64,000 nucleotides of DNA from Arthrobacter sp. EpRS71 (GTDB lineage: Bacteria > Actinomycetota > Actinomycetes > Actinomycetales > Micrococcaceae): NCBI RefSeq assembly GCF_001512285.1, contig NZ_LNUV01000006.1, positions 945,159-1,009,158 on the forward strand, given 5' to 3'. Position numbers and translations under genes: made by a program. Numbering within the stretch: position 1 is the first letter of the stretch; every line of letters begins with the position of its first letter. The notes beneath the pieces were generated by a model. That model searched no databases, had not been told where the DNA came from, and saw only the letters and a list, made by a program, of their open reading frames with translations. Shown piece by piece: positions 20,128 through 28,369 of this stretch.

Positions 20128-20250
20128 TTCTTCAGGAGTTAATCTCGATTCCTCGTCCGCGCACCCGGAACAGGTCTATAGTGAGGGAACAGGACATTCG
20201 CTGATGCAGACCGGCGGCCCGATATTTCTTCCGACGCCGGAGGCCCCGAA

Positions 20251-20589
20251 ATGACCGACACCCAAATTGGCAGCTTTATTCGCGACTGTGTGGTGTTTGA
20301 GGACGACACTGAGGACGGCTTGGATTTTGACACTTTCTACGGCCTGTACATCAGCTGGTGCGTTCTCGGACGCAAAATCCCCATTCCCGACTCCGCCTTC
20401 AAAACCGCTCTGGAACTCGAAGGCCTGAAACCCATCAAGGAAAATGGCCGGAGAATTTACTCCGGCATGAGCATGGTTGGCCCGGCCGCGAGGGACTACG
20501 TGGTCAACAGTGTTCCCATGTGGAGTGAAACAGCCGTTGATCTTCCCGTGGCTGAGATCCGTCAGCAAGCCGTCGCTTCCATCGCCTGA
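20251..20589 (+). CDS. 112-aa protein resembling the primase-associated (D5-type) winged helix
   Basis: The product begins MTDTQIGSFIRDCVVFEDDTE; residues about 27-75 read TFYGLYISWCVLGRKIPIPDSAFKTALELEGLKPIKENGRRIYSGM. That resembles the C-terminal winged helix of phage/plasmid primase-helicases (FYxxYxxWCxxxGxxxxSxxxFxxxL, then a basic wing with Y/G). No primase or helicase domain is attached and no phage genes are nearby, so this is a stand-alone DNA-binding-like domain. GGAGG lies seven bases before the ATG and a hairpin follows the stop. The resemblance is from memory of the motif; the function is unknown. Confidence 0.7.
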   Translation: MTDTQIGSFIRDCVVFEDDTEDGLDFDTFYGLYISWCVLGRKIPIPDSAFKTALELEGLKPIKENGRRIYSGMSMVGPAARDYVVNSVPMWSETAVDLPVAEIRQQAVASIA

Positions 20590-20607
20590 TTTATACCAGC
20601 GAGTTTT

Positions 20608-20645
20608 CAGCCCATGCCCCTAGGATTCTTAGGGGGCATGGGCTG
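20608..20645. terminator. hairpin between the 112-aa gene and phr
   Basis: A 13-bp perfect stem, CAGCCCATGCCCC (20608-20620) with its complement at 20633-20645, encloses a 12-nt loop, followed by TTCCTGTTTCC. Placement 19 bp after the stop fits a terminator. Confidence 0.7.
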
Positions 20646-20691
20646 TTCCTGTTTCCGGGAGTTTTTCCGGAGGTATTGGTGAAAGGAATTG

Positions 20692-22080
20692 ATGAAGCCG
20701 TCCATCGTTTGGTTTCGTGATGATCTGCGGGTGGCCGATAACCCGGCCCTGCGTGCCGCCGTCGACGACGGCGCGGCCGTTGCCCTCTACGTCCTTGACG
20801 AAGAGTCGCCGGGCATCCGCCCGCACGGCGGCGCCGCGCGGTGGTGGCTCCACCATTCGCTGACCCGTCTCCGTGAGGACCTGGACAAACTCGGCGTTCC
20901 GTTGCTCCTCCGCCGGGGCCCGGCAGCTGACGTCGTCCAGAAGACCACGACGGCGATTGGCGCCGCCGGGTTGTACTGGAACCGGCGGTACGGTTCCGCT
21001 GAGCGGACGGTCGACGCCGGCATTAAGGCTTGGGCGGGCGAGGCCGGACTTCATGTCTCAAGTTTTCAGGCCTCCCTTCTCCATGAGCCGTGGGAAGTCA
21101 CCACCAAAACGGGCGGCCAGTACAAAGTTTTTACCCCTTTCTGGCGGACAGTTTCTGCGCAGGACTTCCGCGAGCCGCTGGCCGTACCGGAAGCCGGCCA
21201 CGGCTTCACGGGGAAACTGCCCGAGTATGACCACCTGGAATCGTGGCACCTGCTGCCCACTAAACCGGACTGGTCCGGGGGACTGGACGAGATGTGGACG
21301 CCGGGCTCTGCCGCCGGGCACAAGCGGCTGGCCGGGTTCGTGGCGGACGGACTGTCCAATTACAGCGAGGGCCGCAATCGTCCGGATACGGATGGAAGCA
21401 GTTGCCTTTCGCCGTACCTTCGCTGGGGCGAGCTCAGCCCGTTCGAGGTGTGGCACGCTTTGGGTTCCAAACGATCTGAGAGCGCTTCGATCTACGCTTC
21501 TGAGCTGGGATGGCGTGAATTCTGTTGGCACCAGTATTTCCACAACCCGGAGTTAGCCACGGCCAACCTCCGCCCTGAGTTTGATCGCTTCCCCTGGGCA
21601 TGGCCTGGCAGCAGCGGCAACGGCAAGCATTCCGGCCACGAGTCGGCGCCGGAGGAGTTCCGGGCCTGGCAGCAGGGCCGCACCGGGTTCCCCATGGTGG
21701 ATGCCGGGCAGCGGCAGCTGTGGCACACGGGGTGGATGCACAACCGTGTCCGCATGGTTGCCGCGAGTTTCCTGGTGAAGAACCTCGGCATCCATTGGCA
21801 GCTGGGGGAGCAGTGGTTCTGGGACACCTTGGTGGATGCGGATCCTGCATCGAACCCCGCTAACTGGCAGTGGGTGGCCGGCTCCGGTGCGGATGCTTCG
21901 CCGTTCTTCAGGATCTTTAATCCGGAGGCTCAGCGCGTTAAGTTCGATCCTCAGGGGAAGTACATCGCGCATTGGATTCCCGAGTTCGGGACACCGGAGT
22001 ACGCGGCGGAGATCGTGGACCTCAAGACCACCCGGGCGGAGGCGCTGGAGGCGTACAAGGAGATGCGAGAGGTCCACTAA
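20692..22080 (+). CDS. phr: deoxyribodipyrimidine photolyase
   Basis: The 462-aa product fits class I CPD photolyases. The N-terminal alpha/beta antenna domain starts IVWFRDDLRVADNPAL. The FAD domain contains NYSEGRNRPDTDGSSCLSPYLRWGELSP, GWREFCWHQYF, FPMVDAGQRQLWHTGWMHNRVRM and WDTLVDADPASNPANWQWVAGSG. It splits UV-induced cyclobutane dimers with blue light. The antenna pigment cannot be read from the sequence. A TTG codon just before the ATG at 20692 is a weaker start. It is transcribed alone after a terminator. Confidence 0.94.
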   Translation: MKPSIVWFRDDLRVADNPALRAAVDDGAAVALYVLDEESPGIRPHGGAARWWLHHSLTRLREDLDKLGVPLLLRRGPAADVVQKTTTAIGAAGLYWNRRYGSAERTVDAGIKAWAGEAGLHVSSFQASLLHEPWEVTTKTGGQYKVFTPFWRTVSAQDFREPLAVPEAGHGFTGKLPEYDHLESWHLLPTKPDWSGGLDEMWTPGSAAGHKRLAGFVADGLSNYSEGRNRPDTDGSSCLSPYLRWGELSPFEVWHALGSKRSESASIYASELGWREFCWHQYFHNPELATANLRPEFDRFPWAWPGSSGNGKHSGHESAPEEFRAWQQGRTGFPMVDAGQRQLWHTGWMHNRVRMVAASFLVKNLGIHWQLGEQWFWDTLVDADPASNPANWQWVAGSGADASPFFRIFNPEAQRVKFDPQGKYIAHWIPEFGTPEYAAEIVDLKTTRAEALEAYKEMREVH

Positions 22081-22111
22081 GGGCTTCCCAAGAGTCTGCC
22101 GGGGCCGACTA

Positions 22112-22117
22112 TAGGCT
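22112..22117 (+). promoter_or_regulatory. TAGGCT -10 box, leaderless start
   Basis: TAGGCT ends six bases before the ATG at 22124, so transcription would begin at or next to the start codon. The same hexamer and spacing precede the UspA gene at 28370. Confidence 0.45.
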
Positions 22118-22123
22118 GAGGGC

Positions 22124-22696
22124 ATGTCAACCGAGATCATCCTGAAGATCGTCATCGCCGCGTTCATCGCAGTGTTCCTTGGAGGGGTTGCCTGGTGGGC
22201 GCGGAAGCACCCCAACAGGTCCAAGGAGTACCCGGAGCAGGTCCGCATGCCCAAGGTTGTTCCGATAGTGGGCTGGCTTTTCCTGGTGGTGGGTCTTCTC
22301 ATGAGCCTGGTCTCGTTCACCTACGACCGTTCCCCTGTGGGTGCCCGGATCGCTGCGGTGGCCATCTTCCTGGGCGGCCTGGGTTTCGTGCTCATGTATC
22401 GGAACTTTTACGTGGCGCCGCGCGCCCACGAGGTGGCCTTCCGCAGCGTGTTCGGCAAAGAGCACCTTGTGCCCTACAGCGACATCACCCACTACAGCTT
22501 CCACACCATGAAGGGGCAGCCGTACCTGACGGTGAAGTCGGGGGACGGCGCCAAGCTCAGCCTGAATATCAGGGCTTATGACATGACACCGCTCCTGCGG
22601 GCCATTGATTTCCACAAGGTTACCGGCCACTGGCCGGCCCGGACTGACATGACGGCCGGGGGTCCGGGGGCAGGAAAGTACCCCTCTGGAAATTAG
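22124..22696 (+). CDS. membrane protein with C-terminal PH-like domain, 190 aa
   Basis: Three hydrophobic segments are visible (about residues 5-25, 44-62 and 75-92). They are followed by a soluble region of about 95 residues: APRAHEVAFRSVFGKEHLVPYSDITHYSFHTMKGQPYLTVKSGDGAKLSLNI. The strand-rich pattern with an IxHYSF turn resembles small bacterial PH domains (YdbT/YcxB-like). A basic loop (RKHPNRSKEYPEQVRMPK) joins the first two membrane spans. Function unknown. It stands alone between phr and the valine genes. GAGG is too close to the ATG for a good ribosome-binding site, in keeping with a leaderless message. Confidence 0.72.
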   Translation: MSTEIILKIVIAAFIAVFLGGVAWWARKHPNRSKEYPEQVRMPKVVPIVGWLFLVVGLLMSLVSFTYDRSPVGARIAAVAIFLGGLGFVLMYRNFYVAPRAHEVAFRSVFGKEHLVPYSDITHYSFHTMKGQPYLTVKSGDGAKLSLNIRAYDMTPLLRAIDFHKVTGHWPARTDMTAGGPGAGKYPSGN

Positions 22697-22703
22697 TAGG
22701 AAG

Positions 22704-22719
22704 TCCGAGTATATTCGGA
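22704..22719. promoter_or_regulatory. inverted repeat TCCGA-n6-TCGGA before mmsA
   Basis: TCCGAGTATATTCGGA is a near-palindrome about 100 bp before mmsA. On the minus strand it reads AATATACT, as does the region at 33174-33181 upstream of the acyl-CoA dehydrogenase. Candidate operator for the valine-degradation genes; the regulator is unknown. Confidence 0.35.
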
Positions 22720-22819
22720 TTCAGAGATGACCTGGATCACAGTTGGTCACGTGTTCCCCGCAGTGGTCCCAGCACCCGGCGGCACGGCAGTCATTCACGA
22801 TGCAAAGGAGCATTCCACC

Positions 22820-24319
22820 ATGGTGCGCGAGCTTTCCCACTACGTAGACGGCCAGAGGATCGACGGCACCTCCGGCCGGTTCAGCGATGTCTACGATCCC
22901 TGCACCGGCGAAGTCCAGGCCCGGCTTCCGCTGGCCAGCGCGGACGAGGTCCGCAACGCCGTCGCGAATGCGGAGAAGGGCCAGCTCGAATGGGCGGCCA
23001 TGAACCCGCAACGCCGGGGACGGATCCTGCTGAAGTTCGTGGATCTGGTCAACGAGAACATGGATGAACTCGCCAAGCTCCTGTCCTCCGAACACGGCAA
23101 GACCTTCGCCGATGCCAAGGGCGATATCCAGCGCGGCATCGAGGTCGTGGAATTCTCGGCCGGGGCGCCGCACCTGCTCAAGGGCGAATTCTCGGACAAC
23201 GCCGGCCAGGGGATCGATGTCCATTCGCTCCGCCAGCCGCTGGGCGTCGTCGCAGGCATCACGCCCTTCAACTTCCCGGCCATGATTCCGCTCTGGAAGT
23301 CCGGCCCGGCGCTCGCAGCCGGCAACGCGTTCATCCTCAAGCCCTCCGAGCGGGACCCTTCCGTTCCGCTGCGCCTGGCCGAGCTGTACAGCGAAGCGGG
23401 CGTGCCCAACGGCGTGTTCAATGTGATCAACGGGGACAAGGAAGCCGTGGATGTGCTGCTCGAAGATCCGCGGGTGAAGGCCATCGGATTCGTGGGCTCC
23501 ACGCCCATCGCCCAGTACATCTACGCAACGGCCGCGGCGCACGGCAAACGTGCGCAGTGCTTCGGCGGCGCGAAGAACCACATGGTGATCATGCCCGACG
23601 CCGATCTGGACATGGCAGCCGACGCCCTGATAGGTGCCGGGTACGGTTCCGCCGGCGAACGCTGCATGGCGATTTCCGTTGCCGTGCCGGTGGGACAGGA
23701 AACTGCTGACGCGCTGGTGGCCAAACTGACCGAACGCGTCAAGGACCTGAAGGTGGGCCACAGCCTGGACAAGGATTCGGACTTCGGCCCCGTGGTGGCT
23801 GCTTCTGCCAAGGAGAGGATCGAGGGTTACATCCAGTCCGGCGTGGACGAGGGCGCGACGCTGGTCACCGATGGTCGTGGCCTCACCGTGGACGGTTACG
23901 ACGGCGGCTTCTGGGTGGGCCCCACCCTCTTCGACCATGTCACCAAGGACATGAAGATCTATAAGGAAGAGATCTTCGGGCCGGTCCTCAGCGTGCTGCG
24001 CGCGGCTGACTATGACGAAGCGCTCAGGCTCTGCAGCGAGCACGAGTTCGGCAACGGCGTCGCAATTTTCACCCGCGACGGCGACTCCGCCCGCGACTTC
24101 GCCAGCCGTGTCGAAGTGGGCATGGTGGGCATTAACGTGCCCATTCCCGTGCCGATCGCCTACTACACGTTCGGCGGCTGGAAGGCGTCCGGCTTCGGCG
24201 ACCTCAACCAACACGGCGCCGACGCCTTCCGTTTCTACACCAAGACCAAGACCGTGACGTCCCGGTGGCCCTCCGGTATTCGCCAGGGCGCCAGCTTCAT
24301 CATGCCGGCAGGCAGCTGA
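22820..24319 (+). CDS. mmsA: CoA-acylating methylmalonate-semialdehyde dehydrogenase
   Basis: The 499-aa aldehyde dehydrogenase has MMSDH hallmarks: GITPFNFPAMIPLWKSGPALAAGNAFILKPSERDPS, FVGSTPIAQYIYATAAAHGKRAQCFGGAKNHMVIMPDADLD and catalytic Cys in GYGSAGERCMAISV. It converts methylmalonate semialdehyde plus CoA and NAD to propionyl-CoA, the last step of valine breakdown (also used in inositol breakdown). AAAGGAG lies nine bases before ATG 22820; an in-frame ATG at 22727 would add an unconserved leader. The next three genes are all valine-pathway types, which decides between the two pathways. The stop overlaps the next start (TGATG). Confidence 0.93.
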   Translation: MVRELSHYVDGQRIDGTSGRFSDVYDPCTGEVQARLPLASADEVRNAVANAEKGQLEWAAMNPQRRGRILLKFVDLVNENMDELAKLLSSEHGKTFADAKGDIQRGIEVVEFSAGAPHLLKGEFSDNAGQGIDVHSLRQPLGVVAGITPFNFPAMIPLWKSGPALAAGNAFILKPSERDPSVPLRLAELYSEAGVPNGVFNVINGDKEAVDVLLEDPRVKAIGFVGSTPIAQYIYATAAAHGKRAQCFGGAKNHMVIMPDADLDMAADALIGAGYGSAGERCMAISVAVPVGQETADALVAKLTERVKDLKVGHSLDKDSDFGPVVAASAKERIEGYIQSGVDEGATLVTDGRGLTVDGYDGGFWVGPTLFDHVTKDMKIYKEEIFGPVLSVLRAADYDEALRLCSEHEFGNGVAIFTRDGDSARDFASRVEVGMVGINVPIPVPIAYYTFGGWKASGFGDLNQHGADAFRFYTKTKTVTSRWPSGIRQGASFIMPAGS

Positions 24320-25398
24320 TGGGGGCTCCGGAAACAGAAGACGACGTTCTCTTCGAGCGTCGCGGCCATCTCGGCATCGTGACGCTCAACCGGCCGAAAG
24401 CAGTCAATGCGCTGAATCACGCAATGGTTCAAGCCATGATCCGGCAGCTGGCCGCTTGGGCCGACGACGACGCCGTTGCCACGGTTTTGGTGCGCGGCGC
24501 GGGCGACCGTGGGCTGTGCGCAGGCGGCGACATTGTGGCCATCTACAAGGACATGCTTCACGGCGGCACCGAGACAGCCGAATTCTGGGCCGACGAATAC
24601 CGGCTTAACGCGCTGATCTCGCACTATCCCAAGCCTTACGTCGCGTTCATGGACGGGCTGGTCCTGGGTGGCGGCGTGGGCGTTTCGGCGCACGGCTCCG
24701 TCCGCATAGTGACCGAGCGGACACGGACCGGAATGCCGGAAACCACCATCGGTTTTGTTCCCGACGTCGGCGGGACGCTCCTGTTGTCCCGCTCACCGGG
24801 GGAGGCAGGAACGCACGCAGCCCTGACCGGGGCTCACCTATCCGGTGCGGACGCCCTGTTCCTGGGGCTCGCGGACCACTTCGTTCCGTCCGAAAGCCTC
24901 CCCGCGCTGGCGGAAGCGCTGGAGAGTTCGACGGCGGAGGCCGCCGTCGAACGCTTCGCCCAAGCCGCGCCGGACTCGGCCCTGGCGGCGCAACTCGCGT
25001 GGATCGATGCCGCGTATGCGCGGCAGGACGCGGAGGAGATCGTCCGGAGCCTTCGCGTCTTGGGCGATGACGCAGCTGCTGCGGCCGACACCATCGAGGC
25101 CAAATCACCGACGTCGGTCAAAGTCACGTTGGAATCGTTGCGACGCGTCCGCGGGCTCTCCTTGGAGGAGGCGCTGGACCAGGAATACCGCGTGGGCCTG
25201 CGGTGCCTGGCCGGGCCCGATTTCCGGGAGGGCATCCGCGCGCAAGTGGTGGACAAGGACCGCAACCCGCACTGGAAGCCGCCGAGTCTCGCCGAAGTAC
25301 GGGAGGCCGACGTCGAGGGCTACTTTGCGCCGCTCGGCGAGCGGGAGCTTGGACTTTCAGCCACTCCAGTCCAGTCGAACTCAAGGAGACGATCATGA
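24319..25398 (+). CDS. 3-hydroxyisobutyryl-CoA hydrolase
   Basis: The 359-aa crotonase-fold product is longer than a hydratase (about 260 aa). It has hydrolase features: GDRGLCAGGDIVAIYKDML, KPYVAFMDGLVLGGGVGVSAHGSVRIVTERTRTGMPETTIGFVPDVGGTLLLSR, and the C-terminal SPTSVKVTLESLRR typical of HIBCH. It removes CoA from 3-hydroxyisobutyryl-CoA to release 3-hydroxyisobutyrate for MmsB. It overlaps mmsA by one base and mmsB by four, so the three genes are translated together. Cytoplasmic. Confidence 0.9.
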   Translation: MGAPETEDDVLFERRGHLGIVTLNRPKAVNALNHAMVQAMIRQLAAWADDDAVATVLVRGAGDRGLCAGGDIVAIYKDMLHGGTETAEFWADEYRLNALISHYPKPYVAFMDGLVLGGGVGVSAHGSVRIVTERTRTGMPETTIGFVPDVGGTLLLSRSPGEAGTHAALTGAHLSGADALFLGLADHFVPSESLPALAEALESSTAEAAVERFAQAAPDSALAAQLAWIDAAYARQDAEEIVRSLRVLGDDAAAAADTIEAKSPTSVKVTLESLRRVRGLSLEEALDQEYRVGLRCLAGPDFREGIRAQVVDKDRNPHWKPPSLAEVREADVEGYFAPLGERELGLSATPVQSNSRRRS

Positions 25399-26315
25399 CA
25401 GAGAACGCAGCAGCAACCGGCCTCATCGCTTTCCTTGGCCTGGGCCATATGGGTGGGCCCATGGCGGCCAACCTGATCAAAGCCGGGCATGATGTTATCG
25501 GCTACGACCCCGTGCCCGCAGCAGTTGAAGCCGCAGTGGCTCACGGCATTCCCATGGCTTCCACGGCACACGAAGCTGCAGCGGAAGCGGCCGTTGTGCT
25601 GACCATGCTGCCCAGCGGCAAGCATGTTCTGGACGCTTACCAAGGCGTGGATGGGCCGGGGCTGCTGTCCATCGCGAAGCCGGACACGCTGTTCCTGGAC
25701 TGTTCAACCATCAATGTGGACGAGGCCCGGGAGGCGGCAGCTCTGGCCGTGGCGGCGGGTCACCGATCCGTGGACGCTCCCGTGTCCGGCGGAGTGGTGG
25801 GGGCCGAGGCAGGCACCTTGACCTTCATGGTGGGTGCTATGCCGGAGGACTTCGAGACGGTGAAGCCCGTTTTGGAGCTCATGGGCAAACGGATTGTCCA
25901 CTGCGGCGACCATGGCGCAGGGCAGGCCGCGAAGGTCTGCAACAACATGATCCTGGGTGTGTCCATGATTGCCGTTGCTGAAGCTTTCGTGCTCGGCGAG
26001 AAGCTTGGCCTCACGCACCAGGCTCTGTTCGACGTCGCCTCCAACGCATCCGGCCAGTGCTGGGCGCTGACCACCAACTGTCCCGTACCGGGACCGGTGC
26101 CCACCAGCCCCGCTAACCGCGACTATCAGCCGGGCTTTGCCGGTGCGTTGATGGCCAAGGATCTGCGTCTGGCCCTGAACGCGCTGGAAAGCACGGGGGT
26201 TGCTGCGGAAATGGGTCCCTTGGCTTCGCGAATCTACGACGCCTTTGCCGCCGGGGACGGGGCCGGAAGGGACTTCTCGGGGATCATCACGGAGATCCGC
26301 GACAAGTCTGTGTGA
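25395..26315 (+). CDS. mmsB: 3-hydroxyisobutyrate dehydrogenase
   Basis: The 306-aa beta-hydroxyacid dehydrogenase has the Rossmann start IAFLGLGHMGGPMAANLIKAGH, the substrate motif DAPVSGGVVGAEAGTLTFMVG and the catalytic-Lys region GAGQAAKVCNNMILGVSMIAVAEAF. It oxidises 3-hydroxyisobutyrate to methylmalonate semialdehyde, the MmsA substrate. AAGGAG is six bases before the ATG, which overlaps the preceding stop. Confidence 0.92.
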   Translation: MTENAAATGLIAFLGLGHMGGPMAANLIKAGHDVIGYDPVPAAVEAAVAHGIPMASTAHEAAAEAAVVLTMLPSGKHVLDAYQGVDGPGLLSIAKPDTLFLDCSTINVDEAREAAALAVAAGHRSVDAPVSGGVVGAEAGTLTFMVGAMPEDFETVKPVLELMGKRIVHCGDHGAGQAAKVCNNMILGVSMIAVAEAFVLGEKLGLTHQALFDVASNASGQCWALTTNCPVPGPVPTSPANRDYQPGFAGALMAKDLRLALNALESTGVAAEMGPLASRIYDAFAAGDGAGRDFSGIITEIRDKSV

Positions 26316-26360
26316 GAGGTTTGAGTAGGTAGGTTTGGCGGGTTCGTTGAGAGGGAGAGC

Positions 26361-27140
26361 ATGACGGAGCAGTACCAGAACATTGTGGTGGAGCGTCGGG
26401 GCCGGGTTGGTTTGGTGACACTGAACCGGCCGGAGGCGCTGAATGCCTTGAACACTGCACTCATGAACGAGCTCGTGGACGCTGTGACTGGGATGGACAC
26501 TGACCCGGACGTTGGAGCGGTGGTGATCACGGGATCGGCCAAGGCGTTTGCTGCCGGCGCTGACATCAAGGAAATGTCCTCCAACAGCTACATGGACATG
26601 TACGCGGCGGACTGGTTCCGGCGTTGGGAGGACCTTACCCGCCTGCGCATCCCTGTTGTTGCTGCTGTGTCCGGGTTCGCTTTGGGCGGTGGCTGCGAGC
26701 TGGCCATGATGGCGGACTTCATCATCGCGGGGGACAACGCCAAGTTCGGCCAGCCCGAGATCAACCTGGGAGTGATCCCCGGAATGGGCGGCTCCCAGCG
26801 GCTCACCCGGGCCGTGGGCAAAGCGAAAGCCATGGACATGGTCCTCACAGGGCGCTTCATGGATGCCGACGAAGCCGAACGCTCCGGCCTGGTGTCCCGC
26901 GTTGTTCCCGCGGCCGAGGTGATCGAGGAAGCCCTCAAGGCCGCCGAAGTCATTGCCTCCAAATCCAAACCCGCCGCGATGGTAGCCAAGGAGGCCGTTA
27001 ACGCAGCCTTCGAGATGGGCCTGTCACAGGGTGTGGTCTTTGAGCGCCGTGTGTTCCACTCGCTCTTTGCCACGGAGGACCAGAAGGAAGGAATGGCTGC
27101 GTTCAGCGAGAAGCGCCAGCCGGAGTTCAAACACAGGTAA
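26361..27140 (+). CDS. enoyl-CoA hydratase
   Basis: The 259-aa crotonase has oxyanion-hole and catalytic Glu motifs: [34 protein letters not shown] and [20 protein letters not shown]. It hydrates 2-enoyl-CoA; beside mmsA, the hydrolase and mmsB the likely substrate is methacrylyl-CoA, although such enzymes are promiscuous. It starts 45 bp after mmsB with a GAGAGGGAG site and ends before a terminator hairpin, making it the last gene of the operon. No isobutyryl-CoA dehydrogenase is adjacent. Confidence 0.9.
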   Translation: MTEQYQNIVVERRGRVGLVTLNRPEALNALNTALMNELVDAVTGMDTDPDVGAVVITGSAKAFAAGADIKEMSSNSYMDMYAADWFRRWEDLTRLRIPVVAAVSGFALGGGCELAMMADFIIAGDNAKFGQPEINLGVIPGMGGSQRLTRAVGKAKAMDMVLTGRFMDADEAERSGLVSRVVPAAEVIEEALKAAEVIASKSKPAAMVAKEAVNAAFEMGLSQGVVFERRVFHSLFATEDQKEGMAAFSEKRQPEFKHR

Positions 27141-27162
27141 TTCGCACCAAATCCGTTGCCAA

Positions 27163-27200
27163 CCCGCTATTCCGTTGTTGGTCAACCACGGAATAGCGGG
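27163..27200. terminator. hairpin ending the valine operon
   Basis: A 12-bp perfect stem, CCCGCTATTCCG (27163-27174) and complement (27189-27200), with a 14-nt loop, lies 22 bp after the enoyl-CoA hydratase stop. No U-run follows. Confidence 0.65.
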
Positions 27201-27292
27201 CCAACAACGACTTCAGACGCCGCAGGCGGGGCAGCCCTGGATTTGAGTGCTGCGTGGATAAACTCAGGTCACCAACAACCGGGGGAGAGAAC

Positions 27293-27589
27293 ATGTCAAC
27301 GGAGATCGTTCAGGCTAACCACACTGAAGCATCCACCCAGCCGATCAGCCGGCAGGCCCTCGTTGCCGCTGCGATGGCTGTGCTTGCCCTCGTCGGGCTG
27401 TTTTTCGCGGGCATGGCAGTCATCGCGATATTCGTTGTTGGGGCAGGCCATGTGGCCTTGAACCAAATTCAGCAGCGCGGTGAACGGGGACGGGCCTTTG
27501 CCATTGGCGCCTTGGTGGTGGGTTACGGCATTGGGGTCCTGTCCCTGGGCTCGGCCTTGATCTTTGCTTTCACCTCGGCCGCCCAGTAG
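27293..27589 (+). CDS. 98-aa DUF4190-like membrane protein
   Basis: Two membrane segments (about residues 20-50 and 68-92) flank GHVALNQIQQRGERGRAFAIGALVVGYG. That pattern, with H-x-ALxQI, a GERGR turn and a second glycine-rich span, is characteristic of DUF4190 proteins of actinobacteria. Function unknown. GGGGGAGAG lies just before ATG 27293; a longer reading from 27254 has no such site. It converges on the TenA gene with 19 bp between stops. Confidence 0.75.
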   Translation: MSTEIVQANHTEASTQPISRQALVAAAMAVLALVGLFFAGMAVIAIFVVGAGHVALNQIQQRGERGRAFAIGALVVGYGIGVLSLGSALIFAFTSAAQ

Positions 27590-27608
27590 GTCAACGGCTC
27601 CAGAAGTT

Positions 27609-28262
27609 CTAGGCCAGGACAAGCGCAGCGTCGAAGAACGCGCGTTCCAGCCGCACCGCTTCCGCAAAGGTAGCGGCGACGCGCTCGCGTGCAGCAGCGT
27701 CGGAAGGCTCGACGGCGTCAAACTCGTCGCGTAGCCACGTCACCCAAGCGTTGTACTCAGGATTGTTGTGGAGGCGGATCCATTCGGCGTGCTTCGCGTG
27801 AACGGGCCATTCTGTGGGGTCGCCGGCGCGGGCTGCCCAGTCTCCGTAGAGCCATTCGGCAACCAACAGCACGGCCAGGACCTCCGGATAGGACCGGGTG
27901 GCGAGGGCGCTGCGCATCAGGTTGTCGAAGTCCCGGGTGGCGGATCCCAGTGCGGGGACTGTTCGATCCGCCTCGGGAACGCCGAGTTCGTTGAAGCAGT
28001 CCTGAAAGTACGTGTTCTCGTCAGAAGCGAAAGCCCCGAGTACCCCGGCGAACACCAACCGTGAGGGCAATGAAGGAGCCGACGCGACGGCTTGGCCCAG
28101 CAGCGCTGTGAAGGCATCGCAGAACTGGTAATCCTGCACGAGGTAGCGGCGCAGGTTCTCATCGGGGAGGGAACCATCCAGCAGTTGGTCAACGAACGAG
28201 TGGTTGACGGCGGCGTCCCAGTCCTCGGCGTTCTGGTTCCTGAGTTCATTGGCGAAGCCCAC
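27609..28262 (-). CDS. TenA/thiaminase II family protein
   Basis: The 217-aa all-helical product matches TenA-like proteins: an N-terminal helix, LRRYLVQDYQFCDAFTALLGQAVASAP, EWLYGDWAAR and the C-terminal FAEAVRLERAFFDAAL. Members hydrolyse or salvage thiamin pyrimidine fragments; the Cys in QDYQFCDAF may be a variant active-site residue of the TenA_E subgroup. No thiamin biosynthesis genes or TPP riboswitch were seen nearby, so salvage is only inferred. It is divergent from the UspA gene with a 107-bp gap. Confidence 0.82.
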   Translation of the reverse strand: MGFANELRNQNAEDWDAAVNHSFVDQLLDGSLPDENLRRYLVQDYQFCDAFTALLGQAVASAPSLPSRLVFAGVLGAFASDENTYFQDCFNELGVPEADRTVPALGSATRDFDNLMRSALATRSYPEVLAVLLVAEWLYGDWAARAGDPTEWPVHAKHAEWIRLHNNPEYNAWVTWLRDEFDAVEPSDAAARERVAATFAEAVRLERAFFDAALVLA

Positions 28263-28357
28263 GGTGTTTCCTCCTGAGTTGTCAGCATTCGGAGCCTAGC
28301 AGTGGACTACGACAGACAGGAGGTCGTTACGCTATGGTGCCGGTCCCGGCGCCAGCG

Positions 28358-28363
28358 TAGGCT
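28358..28363 (+). promoter_or_regulatory. TAGGCT -10 box, leaderless start of UspA gene
   Basis: TAGGCT ends six bases before ATG 28370, matching the box and spacing at 22112-22117. There is no Shine-Dalgarno sequence ahead of the gene. Confidence 0.45.
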
Positions 28364-28369
28364 CTGGCC

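Noticed and set aside
27590..28369. TPP riboswitch at the TenA gene
   Set aside because: No conserved CUGAGA-type block is present in the 107-bp region upstream of the gene.
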